Source of the DNA: Tetracentron sinense
Lineage: Eukaryota; Streptophyta; Magnoliopsida; Trochodendrales; Trochodendraceae
Direction: 5' to 3'
Assembly: GCA_015143295.1 (NCBI GenBank)
Contig: CM026556.1
Location: forward strand, 15,500,547-15,564,546
Length of the DNA stretch: 64,000 nt
The notes beneath the pieces are model-generated. The model ran no database searches, was not told the DNA's origin, and saw only the letters and a program-made list of their open reading frames with translations. Shown here piece after piece: positions 1-9,587 of this stretch; the stretch's first letter is position 1; each line of letters opens with the position of its first letter. A program made the position numbers and the translations under genes.

Positions 1-239
1 TTTTATTTTCAGGGATATGTGTATCACTTGAGTTGGTAACTCGAGTTATGGATTTTATGTACATGTCTTAGTTTATCTTCAGTTATTGTAATCAATTGCA
101 CTTGGAATATAGTTAAGATATTAAAGAAATTTTTAGTTCACTATTTAGCTTGCCTTATATGCTTCTGCAGGATGGTTGTTGTATTAAGTAACGAGCCTAA
201 ATATCGCCTAACTCCTAGGGGGTATTTTGGGGCGTTACA
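1..239 (+). mobile_element. 3' end of a gypsy LTR, cut by the window edge
   Basis: The last bases read ...GGGGGTATTTTGGGGCGTTACA and end in CA at 239. This matches the 3' end of the solo LTR at 16609-18880 read on the minus strand, which ends ...TATTTTGGGGCGTGACA. It is therefore probably the end of another LTR of the same chromovirus family. The LTR start and any target duplication lie outside the window, so solo versus full-length cannot be decided. Confidence 0.6.
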
Positions 240-559
240 AAATGACTTTTCATATTTTGTTTACTTTACAAAAATGCCCTTAAAAGGTATTTTATTTTTG
301 AAGGGTATAAATGTCTTTTGACGTTTTTCTTAAACTACAAAAATGCCATTAAGAAGGTTATATTAGACTTTTCACAGTTTTTTTAATTACACAATTGCCA
401 TCCGAACCCTGCATGGTAAATTCTTTGGGTTTACGTCCGTTTTGGTCAATTTTTTCGATTCCAAGCATTCTGCGGTAGTTGTTCCTAAAACATTCCCGAA
501 GCCAACTTGCTCAAGGGAGAGTATAAGTTAGCTCGAGTGAGTACCACAAAGAAAGTTAT
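240..559. other. Non-coding stretch, nothing recognised
   Basis: AT-rich sequence with the phrase acaaaaatgcc repeated a few times near 268-365. I see no ORF, RNA gene or repeat boundary in it. Confidence 0.5.
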
Positions 560-1015
560 TGGAGTAACTTTCATCCTCTCTATATGTTGGGTTGCCTATA
601 TGTTCAAATCGTTCCTTAGAACGAATGAAGGTCTTAGATGTTGATCGATTGTGTTGGATCGTGGATCATGTCTACTAGGGATCATCTATTGATCATCGGA
701 GCCACTACGATGGAGATCGAAATTTCGGGTTTGTGGTTTGCAAACGCTAAGAACTTGTATTGAGGGTCGTTGTGTTTAGTCGATTGGGTAAGGTTTGTAT
801 TCTGTTTCTTTTGTCATAGTGATCATCACTTTTGGTGGACAAGGTCTCTTAGTTTTTTCTAAAAGAGTTTCCACGTATAAATCTATATGTCTTACGGTTT
901 GTGGGTTGTCTCAAATTTAACTTAATCTAAAAATCTATAAATAATCCTTAGTAGACATATTCATCCCATCTAGGTCTTGTGACCTCATAGTAAAGGGTAT
1001 TTTCAAAATGGGAAG
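560..1015 (+). mobile_element. Degenerate SIRE-like LTR relic
   Basis: Scattered blocks follow the same order as the 3' half of the SIRE-like LTR at 10815-12543: a GATCG-rich stretch (640-730), a 'gtttccacgta' block (about 868), 'aacttaat' (about 920) and 'tagacatatt' (about 951). Spacing is roughly preserved but identity is low. No LTR ends or target duplication were found. Confidence 0.35.
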
Positions 1016-1568
1016 GCACGTACCAAGGTTTTTGACTAATGGTTTGTGCATTCACTCAAGCCAACCTAGGCTCGCTGCGAGACGATATATTTCTAGAAAT
1101 GGGACCTGTTTTGCTCTGGGATAACTGACATACATGATATATTCTTGATGAGAAAATGAGCAGAGCATAGCTGTTCGAAAGAGACTGATCTTGCTAGAGC
1201 AAAAACCTTGTTTGGAAATCTCGCTCAATTGGCTAGAGCAAGGCGATTGGGTTTTGACTGAATTGGGTTTAGGTTGGATTGAGCTGTTGATAGGGGTTGA
1301 ATTAGTCGGAGGTTCCTTGGAGCTTTGAAGGAAATAGGAGAGGAGTTTGGGGTGCAAAAATTGGGTGTTTACATGTCTCACAAACAGTACTCCTAAGCAC
1401 AAGCTTAAACTTGTATATCATTAATGCCCCTTGAAAAACAGCCTTAGACATCAGTCTAAATTGTCTGGCGTGCATGCCAAGCAAGTCCTAAAATTCCAAG
1501 CGCATACTCCACCTGGGAGACATGTAATACTTCCTCCACAACACGACTATGAACTATGTCGATTTGCA
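1016..1568. other. Intergenic, nothing supported
   Basis: Short ORFs occur on the minus strand (for example 1052-1402), but they show no recognisable domain or plausible gene structure. No repeat or RNA gene was recognised. Confidence 0.45.
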
Positions 1569-1649
1569 GTAGCTTGTGCTACAAGGGGGTGTGTGTGCGT
1601 GTGATAGTGTGTTATGTTTACGTCTCATAAAAAAAAACCTATAAAACTT

Positions 1650-1694
1650 AGTCCCACATCAGTGGGTTAGGTCTTCTTTTTTTCCCTTATAAAG
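1650..1694 (+). promoter_or_regulatory. snRNA-type upstream element plus TATA (copy 1)
   Basis: AGTCCCACATCA at 1650-1661 matches the plant snRNA upstream sequence element (consensus RTCCCACATCG) except at the last base. TTATAAAG follows at 1688-1694. The USE-then-TATA order is that of plant U-snRNA promoters. No snRNA-like sequence follows, so only the motif pair is supported. Confidence 0.45.
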
Positions 1695-1818
1695 CACTAC
1701 CTCCCTCTCTTTTTTGAGAGGGTTGTGTGGTTGCGGTAGCTTGTGTTACAAGGGTGTGTGTGCGTGTGATAGTGAGTGTGTGTTATGTTTACCTTTAAAC
1801 AACAAAACGTTTAAACTT

Positions 1819-1862
1819 AGTCCCACATCGGTGGCCAGGTCTCCTTGTGTACCTTATAAAGG
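1819..1862 (+). promoter_or_regulatory. snRNA-type upstream element plus TATA (copy 2)
   Basis: AGTCCCACATCG at 1819-1830 is a perfect match to the plant USE consensus, followed by TTATAAAGG at 1854-1862. It is the second unit of the 167-bp repeat. The USE-TATA gap is about 23 bp here against 27 bp in copy 1. Confidence 0.5.
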
Positions 1863-2172
1863 ACCACCTCCCTCTCTCTTTTGAGACGATTGCATGGTTG
1901 CGGTAGCTTGTGGTACAAGGGTGTGCTGCGTGTCATAGTTTGTGAGTGTTATGTTTACCTCTAATAAAAAAAACTATGTGAATTGTAAACCATGCTCAGA
2001 TTTGATCCCGTACAGACTACATTGGAAGCTTGAAAACCATTTTGATCATTCAAAAATAAATAAATACGCTCACTAGTTTGAAAATTGTAAATTGCAGCCT
2101 AGGCTAAACTTAGAGTACATGAGGCTTGTTGGACTAAAGTAAGTGCAAAAAAGAGAAGAAAACAATTTCTTA

Positions 2173-2425
2173 AGGTCCGTTCTTTTGCTGAGACTTACTG
2201 TCTAATTTTGTTCTTTTAACTTTTGAGTGCAAGATATCAATAAATAAAAATTCCTATCATCATTAGACTTCAAGTTCCTCCAATTTTTTTTTTTACGAGA
2301 CTTGAAATCACTTATTTTGCAACTTTCAAGTCTCGTGAGAATTACAAAAGAGACTTTCAAAACTATGCAGTTTTAAGTCCCTAAGCTTGTAATCCCAAGC
2401 ATTGTAAGTCTTAGCAAAAGAACCC
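2173..2425. mobile_element. Tourist-like MITE, interrupted by a copia element
   Basis: The left end reads AGGTCCGTTCTTTTGCTGAG with GACTTAC following. The right end, GTAAGTCTTAGCAAAAGAAC then CCC, is its near inverse complement. The element is split just before its right terminus by the copia at 2426-7159; the last base resumes at 7165. TTA flanks it on both sides (2170-2172 and 7166-7168), the PIF/Harbinger target duplication. Without the insertion it is about 254 bp with no coding potential. Confidence 0.65.
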
Positions 2426-2721
2426 TGTTAAAATGTTAATCCCTTTTTTGTTGATTAAGTGTCTTATTAGTGGGTTTTTACTTTTTGTAGGAAGTTGCCA
2501 AGTGTAGGGCTTAGATTAGCCCTAGGGTTCCTTTTTGTATATGTGCTGAAATCTTCTAATTACAATGAAAAACAGAGAAAGAAAAGGGGGCTACGAACAC
2601 TATTTCCCCTGTTTTTGATGAAAAAATCTGCTTCTCCCTTCTTTAAAAAATCCCTCCTTCAACCTCAAAACCAGGCCTATTCTTCTTCAAATCTTCTTGT
2701 GGCTGTAGTGTGAAGCCAATA
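2426..2721 (+). repeat. 5' LTR of copia 2426-7159
   Basis: Starts TGTTAAAATG and ends ...AAGCCAATA, where the usual CA end is mutated to TA. It is 296 bp, the same length as the 3' LTR, with about 10 mismatches. Unlike the other LTRs in this window it has no palindrome array. Confidence 0.93.
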
Positions 2722-2724
2722 GAG

Positions 2725-2736
2725 TGGTATCAGAGC
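2725..2736 (+). promoter_or_regulatory. Primer binding site (initiator Met-tRNA)
   Basis: TGGTATCAGAGC, complementary to the 3' end of plant initiator tRNA-Met, begins three bases after the LTR. Confidence 0.9.
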
Positions 2737-2807
2737 TAGGTGGATCAACAACCAGCTGGGCGTGAAGCTTGTGCTCGGGAAAACAAACCCCGGTGAAGGA
2801 GATATTG

Positions 2808-3775
2808 ATGGCTAGCGGAAGCAACACCAATACCAGCGTCCAACAACCTCCCTTTCCAGTTTTTGATGGAGAAAATTATGATTTTTGGTGTGTGAAGATG
2901 AAGACCCTCTTTCTTTCATATGATCTTTGGGAATTTATAGAAGATGGGTATGAAGAGCCGGAAAATGCGGAGGCATTATCAAATGCTTGAAAGCAACAAC
3001 TAAAAGAGACAAAAAAGAAGGATGCAAAAGCCCTTCATTTGATTCAACAAGGAGTGGCCAACCCAATTTTTCCAAGAATCATCAATGCTACAACATCAAA
3101 GGAGGCATGGGATATCTTACAAAAGGAGTATCGGGGCACGTTGAAGGAAAGAGCCATCAAACTCCAATCTCTAAGAAGGGATTTTGAAAATATTAAAATG
3201 AAGGAGAATGAAATGTTGAAAGATTATTTTTCTAGAATTTTTGAACTTGTGAATCAATTAAAAACCTATGGGGAAAAAATTACCGATCAAAGAATCGTTG
3301 AGAAAATTTTAATTAGCTTGCTGGAAAAATATGCCTATTGTTTCGGTTATTGAAGAAACTAAAGATATTTCCTCATTGGGTGTTGAAGAATTGATGGGTT
3401 CTATTAAAGCATATGAGCAAAGATTGAGTAGACACTCGGAAAAATCAATTAAAAGTGCCTTTTAATCTAAGCTCAATGTTAGCCCCAAAAATCATGAAAA
3501 AGAACCATCAAGTCTTGAAAAATCAAAAAGTGAATTTTTTAGAGGTGGAAGATATGGAAGAGGAAGAGGAAGAAATAATTTTGAAAGAAGAGCAAATGTA
3601 GAAATCTCTCAACAAAAATGTAGCATTTGTAAAAGAAGTAGTCATGTTGACAAAGATTGTTGGTTTCGGGGAACATCTCAATGTTTTAATTGCAAGAAAT
3701 TTGGGCATCTCCAAAAGGATTGCTGAATCAAAAACAACCAACAAGCAAATTTCTCCGAAGAGCAAGAAAGCGATG
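2808..3775 (+). pseudogene. gag: copia gag, broken
   Basis: Translation from ATG 2808 begins MASGSNTNTS and gives a DUF4219-like start (FDGENYDFWCVKMK), then a UBN2-type capsid region (ATTSKEAWDILQKEYRG) in the same frame after a TGA at 2988-2990. A frameshift near 3333 moves the frame (VSVIEETKDISSLGVEELMG). A CCHC knuckle, CFNCKKFGHLQKDC, is encoded near 3679-3724 and is followed directly by TGA. Gag would form the virus-like particle and bind the element RNA. At least two stops and one or more frameshifts make it non-functional. Confidence 0.85.
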
Positions 3776-4210
3776 GGAATATGTTTTCTGCTTATCAAGC
3801 GGCATCGGCACAAAGAAATGATGTGTGGTACCTTGATAGTGGTTGTAGTAACCACATGACGGGTGATCAAAGTATTTTTGTGAACATGAGTACTTTCTCT
3901 AATTCTCAAATAAGGATGGGAAATGGTGTCTTGGTCCAAGCAAAAGGCAAGGGTACTATTGCCATAGTGACAAAGAAATGAGCAAAATACATCCAAGATG
4001 TTTTGCTAGTTCCGGATTTGGAGCAAAATTTGTTGAGTGTTGGCCAACTTGTAGAGCATGGGTACTCCATCCACTTTGAGGAAAACTCTTGCAAAATTTA
4101 TGATAAAGGGGGAAGAAGTCAAATTGTGACAAAAGTCAAGATGGAGAAAAATAGAAATTTTCCTCTCATCTTTCAATATTCAAAAAATGTAGCCTTGAAG
4201 ATGGATGTGA
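3776..4210 (+). pseudogene. pol: copia protease region, broken
   Basis: Encodes WYLDSGCSNHMTGD near 3826-3867. The DSG triad is the catalytic site of copia aspartic proteases, which cut the Gag-Pol polyprotein. A TGA at 3979-3981 interrupts it. The following segment (VPDLEQNLLSVGQLVEHGY) is the usual lead-in to the GAG-pre-integrase domain. Confidence 0.85.
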
Positions 4211-5092
4211 TTGATGAGTCATGGATGGCATAGAAGATATGGGTACTTGAATTTTCAAAGCTTGAAGACTCTCCAACAACAAAACATGATGTATGGATTG
4301 TCGGCTATACAAGAAGTAAAAGAAGTTTGTGAAGGGTGTGCTCTTGGAAAGCATCACTGGGAGTCGTTTCCAGAAGAAAAAGCATGGAGAGCCAAATCAC
4401 CATTAGAGCTTGTTCATACCGATGTGTGTGGGCCAATGAAGACTCCTTCTCATGCCGGTAACAAGTACTTTATTATTTTCGTGGATGACTTTTCAAGAAT
4501 GACTTGGGTTTACTTTATGCGACAAAAGTCCGAAGCTTTCTCTATTTTCAAGAAATTCCAAAATCTTGTTGAGAGACAAAGTGGCAACTATCTCAAAGTT
4601 TTAAGAAGTAATAGAGGTGGTGAATACAATTCAAATGAATTTGAAAAATTTTGTGAAGATATTGGCATGGAGAGGCAATTAACGGTTGGGCACACTCCAC
4701 AACAAAATGGGGTGGCAGAGAGGAAGAATAGAACTATAGTTGAAATGGCAAAATCAATGGTTTATGAGAAGGGGTTGCCTAAATCTTTTTGGGCTGAAGC
4801 GGTGCATACGGCGGTTTATTTGATGAATAGATGTCCAACAAAAGCCGTAGAGAATCAAACTCCATTTCAAGCTTGGAGTGGAAGGAAGCCATCCATGAAT
4901 CATTTAAAGTTATTTGGTTGTATTTGCTTTTCTCATGTTCCTAAAGAAACAAGGCTCAAGTTTCATGAGAATAGTGAAAAATGCATCTTTGTGGGTTATA
5001 GCTCAAAATCAAAGGGATATAGACTCTACATCTTGAAGAAAAATAAAGTGATTATTTGTAGAGATGTTCTCTTTAATAAGAAGGCCTCTTAG
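4211..5092 (+). pseudogene. pol: copia integrase
   Basis: A 293-residue open stretch holds the GAG-pre-integrase zinc-binding end (HRRYGYLNFQSLKTL, CEGCALGKHHWESF) and the rve catalytic core. Visible core motifs are HTDVCGPM, VDDFSRMTWVYFM, RSNRGGEYNS and HTPQQNGVAERKNRT. In the GGEY region the usual SDRGGE Asp is Asn (SNRGGE), a likely loss of one catalytic carboxylate. A TAG at 5090-5092 ends the frame before RT. Confidence 0.88.
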
Positions 5093-5416
5093 AATTGGAA
5101 AGAAAAGAAGGTTCAAAATCAAGTCATTGCCATTAGTGAAGAACAAGAATGTTTTGAAAATGAAGATAAATATGAAGCTCTACCACAAGCATCTCCAATT
5201 GCTAGTTCACCATCATCACCAACTTCTCCATCAAGCTCAAGTTCATCATCACCAAGATCAACTCTAAGAAGAATGAAGAACCTTAGTGATGTGTATGCAA
5301 GTTGTAACTTTTGTGTCATTGAATCAGAAAGCTTTGAAGAAGCTATTAAAGAAGAAGCTTGGAAGAAAGCAATGGAAGATGAGATTTTTGTAATTGAGAA
5401 AAACAATACTTGAGAA

Positions 5417-6013
5417 TTGGTAGAGAGGCCAAAAGATAAAGAAGTTATTGGTGTGAAGTGGATTTTTAAAACAAAGCTCAACCCGGATGGTTCCATTCAA
5501 AAGAACAAAGCAAGACTTGTGGCTAAAGGGTATTCTCAACAACCCGGAATTGATTTTCATGAGACCTTTGCACCGGTGGCTAGGCTTGATACTATTAGAG
5601 CTCTTATTGCATTGGTGGCACAAAAAGGTTGGTTCTTGTTCCAACTAGATGCAAAGTTTGCTTTCTTGAATGATGTTTTGAATGAAGAGGTTTATGTAGA
5701 TCAACTTCAAGGCTTTGTCGTAAAGAGTGAAGAAGAAAAAGTGTACAAGTTGAGAAAGGCTTTGTATGGCCTAAAACAAGCACCACGGGCATGGTATAGT
5801 GAGATTGATGCTTACTTCCATGAAAGTGGTTTTCAAAGAAGCAAGAACGAGCCAACCTTATACATCAAAACTCCAGGTAAAAATGATATTTTTATTGTTT
5901 CTCTTTATGTTGATGATTTGGTGTTTACTGGTAGTGATGGGAAAATGATTAAAGAATTTAAAAATGAGATGATGAAAAAATATGAAATGAGTGATTTGGG
6001 CCTCTTGCATTAA
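5417..6013 (+). pseudogene. pol: copia reverse transcriptase
   Basis: Shows the RVT_2 order: [70 protein letters not shown] and the catalytic [10 protein letters not shown]. The YVDD box is intact. The frame is bounded by TGA at 5411-5413 and TAA at 6011-6013. The second falls inside the conserved DLGLLHYFLGIE region, so the polyprotein is cut between RT and RNase H. Confidence 0.9.
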
Positions 6014-6016
6014 TTC

Positions 6017-6866
6017 TTGGGTATTGAAGTTTATCAACAAGAAGATGGTGTTTTTATTTGTCAAAAGAAGTATGCAAAAATTCTCATTGAAAAATTTAGA
6101 ATGAAAAATTGTAAACCGGTATCTACACCTTTAGTTACAAATGAAAAACTATTAAAAGAAGATAGAAGTAAAGAAGTTGATGCATCTCTCTATAGAAGCT
6201 TGGTTGGAAGCTTGTTGTACTTGACAGCTACAAAACCGGATACTATGTTTGCTACTTGTTTGTTATCTCGGTTCATGCACAAGCCAAGCCAAATACACTT
6301 TGGAGCAGCCAAGAGAGTGTTGAGATATATCCAAGGTATGCTTGAATTTAGAATTATGTATGAAAGAAGTGTTGATGTAAAGTTACTTGGATTTTGTGAT
6401 AGTGATTGGGCTGGATTTGTTGATGATATGAGAATTACTTCCGGGTATGCCTTTTCCCTTAGTTCGGGCATATTCTCATGGGCATCCAAGAAGCAACAAA
6501 CAGTGGCTCAATTATCTGCGAAGGCTGAGTATGTTTCAGCATCATTGGCAACTTCTCAAGCAATATGGCTCCGAAGAGTCTTAGAAGATATTGGTGTAAA
6601 ACAAGGAGAAGCAACTCCTCTCTTTTGTGACAACAAATCCGTCATTGCAATGTCAAAGAATCCTGTCTACCATAGCCGCACTAAGCATATTGCCATCAAA
6701 CATCATTTCATAAGAGAGGCGGTGGAAGATGATAAGATTCACCTCAAGTATTGCAAAACCGATGACCAAGTGACGGACATCTTCACGAAGGCACTTCCGA
6801 AAGATAAGTTTCAATATTTTGGAGAAATGTTGGGTGTTCAACAACAAGGCATTAAAGGGGGAGTAT
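6017..6866 (+). pseudogene. pol: copia RT tail and RNase H
   Basis: Contains VSTPLVTNEKL, ASLYRSLVGSLLYLTATKPD and the RNase H motifs GFCDSDWAG, SGYAFSLSSGIFSWASKKQQ, AEYVSAS, LFCDNKSVI and RTKHIAIKHHFIREAV. The stop after the copia-typical ITDIFTKALP-like end is replaced by read-through into the LTR (the frame closes near 6877). Mostly open, but severed from RT by the TAA at 6011-6013. Confidence 0.9.
6854..6863 (+). promoter_or_regulatory. Polypurine tract
   Basis: AAAGGGGGAG directly precedes the 3' LTR and would prime plus-strand DNA synthesis. Confidence 0.85.
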
Positions 6867-7159
6867 TAAAATGTTAATCCCTTTTTTGTTGATTAAGTAT
6901 CTTATTAGTGGGTTTTTACTTTTTGTAGGATGTTGCCAAGTGTAGGGCTTAGATAAGCCCTAGGGTTCCTTTTTGTATATGTGCTGAAATCTTCTAATTA
7001 CAATGAAAAACAGAGAAAGAAAAGGGGGCTACGAACACTGTTTCCTCTGTTTTTGATGAAAAAATCTGCTTCTCCCTTCTTTAAAAAATCCCTCCTTCAA
7101 CCACAAAACTAGGCCTATTCTTCTTCAAATCTTCTTGTGGCTTTAGTGTGAAGCCAACA
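6864..7159 (+). repeat. 3' LTR of copia 2426-7159
   Basis: 296 bp, starting TATTAAAATG (the TG end is mutated to TA) and ending ...AAGCCAACA. Followed at 7160-7164 by the AACCC target duplication. Confidence 0.93.
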
Positions 7160-7164
7160 AACCC

Positions 7165-7650
7165 CTTATTAACCAACTTGGGTTGGTGGAATTCAACAAA
7201 TTAGGAAGCTCCTCAAGACAACTTTACTGGTTGGAGGCCCTTACGAAATTGAAAGGATAAGGTCATTATGTTTGTGAAGAGTTTGTTTCATTTTAAAGGG
7301 TCTTGGATAATCTCAAGAACTGAAGAAACATAACTGACAAGGGAAATATTCGTCAAGCCTTGGATTGTGTCAAAAATTTCTCTCTCCAAGACTTGGATAG
7401 TGCAGAGCACTCCTGCTAGGCCAAGGCTTTCCCGAATCCAACTCGAATTATCAGCATTCCCAAAGACTTAGCATGGCCCAGCCCTTGCAAGTCGTTAAAA
7501 CCATCGCCTGGCTTGGCTTTTCAAAGGTCTTTCACTCAGGCTGCAGCCTTTGAAAAGCCAAATATAGGGGTTTTTTTTTAAAAAAAAATTTATTTATGGC
7601 CACGGTGGAGAGTTGATATCATTTATCTAAAGGTTAGTTGATACATGTAT
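7165..7650. other. Intergenic; contains a perfect 14-bp inverted repeat
   Basis: No gene is recognised. TGGCTTTTCAAAGG at 7514-7527 and its exact inverse complement at 7547-7560 would form a hairpin with a 19-base loop. T- and A-runs follow at 7571-7590. Confidence 0.6.
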
Positions 7651-7798
7651 GCCATGTTTGGTTGTTAAGAAAATAGGTGAAAATATGGAAAATAAAATAA
7701 AATTTTAGATTAATAATACAATTTTTAGTTATATTTTGTCCAATTATCTTTTCTTTTTCATGTTTTTACTTATTTTCTTGACAACCAAATTAACATAA
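7651..7798. mobile_element. Short MITE-like foldback element
   Basis: TTTGGTTGTTAAGAAAATA near 7657 pairs with TATTTTCTTGACAACCAAA ending at 7789, one mismatch in 19. The interior is AT-rich with no ORF. The exact ends and the target duplication are not clear. Confidence 0.5.
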
Positions 7799-7803
7799 GG
7801 TTA

Positions 7804-8016
7804 GGGTATGTTGGTTTGGCGAGAAAGTGAGAGAAAGTATAAATGAAAAGTTAGTTTTCTTTCACTTTTCTTGCGTTTGGTGTGCAAGTAAAACATTTTC
7901 ATTTTCTTGCACTTCTCAATAGTGACTAACTTTCATTCAAAAGATTCTTCCATTTTTTTTTATGGTTGTTTTAGAAGAAAGTTTTTGTTTCTTTCTTTAC
8001 CCAAAAGAACACACCC
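7804..8016. mobile_element. Tourist-like MITE, 213 bp
   Basis: The left end GGGTATGTTGGTTTGG and the inverse of the right end GGGTGTGTTCTTTTGG are imperfect terminal inverted repeats. TTA lies on both sides (7801-7803 and 8017-8019), the PIF/Harbinger duplication. No coding potential. Confidence 0.65.
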
Positions 8017-8222
8017 TTATTAGTGGAATTAGTGGGGAAGGAAAACATGCCAATCCATTAGAACTAATCCTTGAACCTTGGATGTCTTATTATCTTCACC
8101 ATCCTAACTAGAGGGAGAGGTGAAAGTGAGCAACACGAGAACTCCTAATATATAAGCGACATATTATTATTATTATTGGAAGCAGTTACAGTCGTCCACT
8201 ACATATTATAAGAGCTTATGTT

Positions 8223-8675
8223 TCAATTGCAAGAAACTTGAGTTGCATCCTTAAGGTGAAGGGTGCATTGCTTTGGAGCTAAGCAGCAGTTGCATTGAGG
8301 TTTGAGTTTTTCACAGCCTGAAGACGGGCAAGTCATGTAGTCAACGTCTAAGCAATAAAGTGGACACGCGTTGGCACTCATGCTTCTCTGGCTCACACCC
8401 GACAAAACCGCACCTGCTCATCAATATAGACTCATTAGTCATGGCTCGAGGCGCTGCCATTCATCCCCCTTGTTTTCTATAATCATGATCACTGATGAGC
8501 ATGTAGACAGTGGAGAAAAGTCATTATGCCCCATTGACTATTGAAAATTCAATTTCTTATATTTATGGAGAAGTTGGTCAAATTAAAATAATTCAATCTA
8601 TCTGTTAAGATTTGTGAAAACGAATTAGAAATAAAAATATCCAAAAATAAAATAAAGTTATATGAGGAGTGCTAA

Positions 8676-8709
<34 letters not shown>

Positions 8710-9218
8710 TAAAAGCCACTCAGAAGGAGTGGGGGGTTTGGCAGACCCCTCAGTCGCAGAATTCAATTCTTTTGAGTTTGATGCAACATGTGTTATTGTT
8801 ACCGCTTATACAGATGAACAAAACAATATAGTTTTCCTAAGAAGGAAGCTATAGTCTCAAGTCTCAGCCGGTTGTAAAGATAACAAGGAAAATGAGCCAC
8901 ACATGTCGCAACTATGGTGAGAGTTTGGAAGTTTGTGACTGTGTTCCACTTGCCCTTTTCAATTTGTCATCAAAAAAAGTTTGTGATTTTATACCACCAA
9001 CTCAAGAACCCAAGAAAAAGAAGAGACAACAAACATAACAAAACAAGCTCTGCAAATTTTTTGCAAAAAAGAAAAGTAGATGGCTTCAACAAAAATATGG
9101 GCTAGTAATAGCATCCTCCGTAGATAACAACAACAAGAATAAGAGATACAAGAGGGTAGAAGATGAGCATACCATAGACAAGGAGAAGAACCATGACAGG
9201 AAATCTGTTACCAGCCAT
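8223..9218 (-). CDS. Secreted potato-type-II (PIN2) serine proteinase inhibitor, two exons
   Basis: Exon 1 is 9173-9218 (ATG at 9218) and exon 2 is 8223-8413, joined over a 759-bp intron (donor G|GTATGC at 9172, acceptor GAGCAG|GT at 8414). Together they encode 78 residues. Residues 1 to about 30 form a signal peptide (MAGNRFPVMVLLLVY then GAVLSG). The rest is one PIN2 domain: ACPLYCLDVDY, MTCPSSGCEKL, QCNCCLAPKQC and a final VSCN. Family members inhibit trypsin- or chymotrypsin-like proteases and are secreted defence or developmental proteins. An intron inside the signal-peptide region is the known PIN2 gene layout. There are nine cysteines rather than eight; the extra one is in SSGC. Both splice sites and the frame are intact, so the gene could be functional. 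Confidence in family is high, in expression unknown. Confidence 0.85.
8414..9172 (-). other. Intron of the PIN2 gene
   Basis: GT-AG intron of 759 bp in phase 1: exon 1 ends TAT G and exon 2 starts GT GCG. It contains a run of about 28 T on the plus strand (8679-8706), AT-rich sequence and no ORF with recognisable content. Confidence 0.75.
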
Positions 9219-9310
9219 TTTTTCCTCTACATGTTAGCAGAGATGAAGATTACATATAAATAGAGAAAATGAGGACCTATAAACTCTATTATATTGCTAC
9301 GTGGCAGATG
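9219..9310 (-). promoter_or_regulatory. Putative PIN2 core promoter
   Basis: Upstream of the ATG on the minus strand lie TATA-like boxes TATTTATA (9254-9262) and AATATAATAG (about 9286-9295). The second would give a more normal 5' leader. A GCCACGTA motif with an ACGT core, ABRE/G-box-like, lies at 9299-9306. Transcription start is not determined. Confidence 0.4.
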
Positions 9311-9587
9311 ATGGGACCATCTGTTGATCATATTTAAAGTCAATAATAAATTAGGTTATGGTCAAACTCAAAGGTACGCACCTGTCCCAGATTCTGTATC
9401 CCCAAGTCAGCTTAGCTACTATTTACGTGTCAAAAAAATAAATAGATCAGTTAAATGAGTTTTGACTTGAAAACTCTGAGCCTCACCATTATTGTTCATA
9501 AAGAAGGGAATTTATATAATGTACCTTAGATACAGAGTCCTCTAAGTGGAACCCTAAACACCTACCACCTTTCATTGAATCTTGTAC
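9311..9587. other. Upstream flank of the PIN2 gene
   Basis: No gene or repeat is recognised. This is all the unique DNA left between the inhibitor gene and the retrotransposon nest. Confidence 0.5.

Larger units (their letters stand above)
1569..1975 (+). repeat. 167-bp tandem repeat, 2.4 copies
   Basis: The phrase GTAGCTTGTG followed by TACAAGGG recurs at 1569, 1736 and 1903, exactly 167 bp apart both times. Each unit then has a TG-rich stretch, 'tgttatgtttac', an A-run, 'cttagtcccacatc', a TATA-like box and a CCTCCCTCTC stretch. The last copy is partial, ending after the A-run near 1975. Confidence 0.8.
2426..7159 (+). mobile_element. Ty1/copia LTR retrotransposon, complete but decayed
   Basis: Two 296-bp LTRs flank gag, protease, integrase, RT and RNase H in copia order. 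A perfect 5-bp target duplication AACCC lies at 2421-2425 and 7160-7164. The LTRs differ at about 10 positions, so the insertion is fairly recent, yet the polyprotein has several stops and frameshifts. It inserted into a MITE. Confidence 0.95.

Noticed and set aside
1650..1975. Functional U-snRNA genes
   Set aside because: The USE and TATA boxes are present but nothing downstream resembles a spliceosomal or U3/U6 RNA.
8669..8854. 61-codon plus-strand ORF beginning with a Phe run
   Set aside because: Created by the poly-T tract in the antisense of the PIN2 intron.
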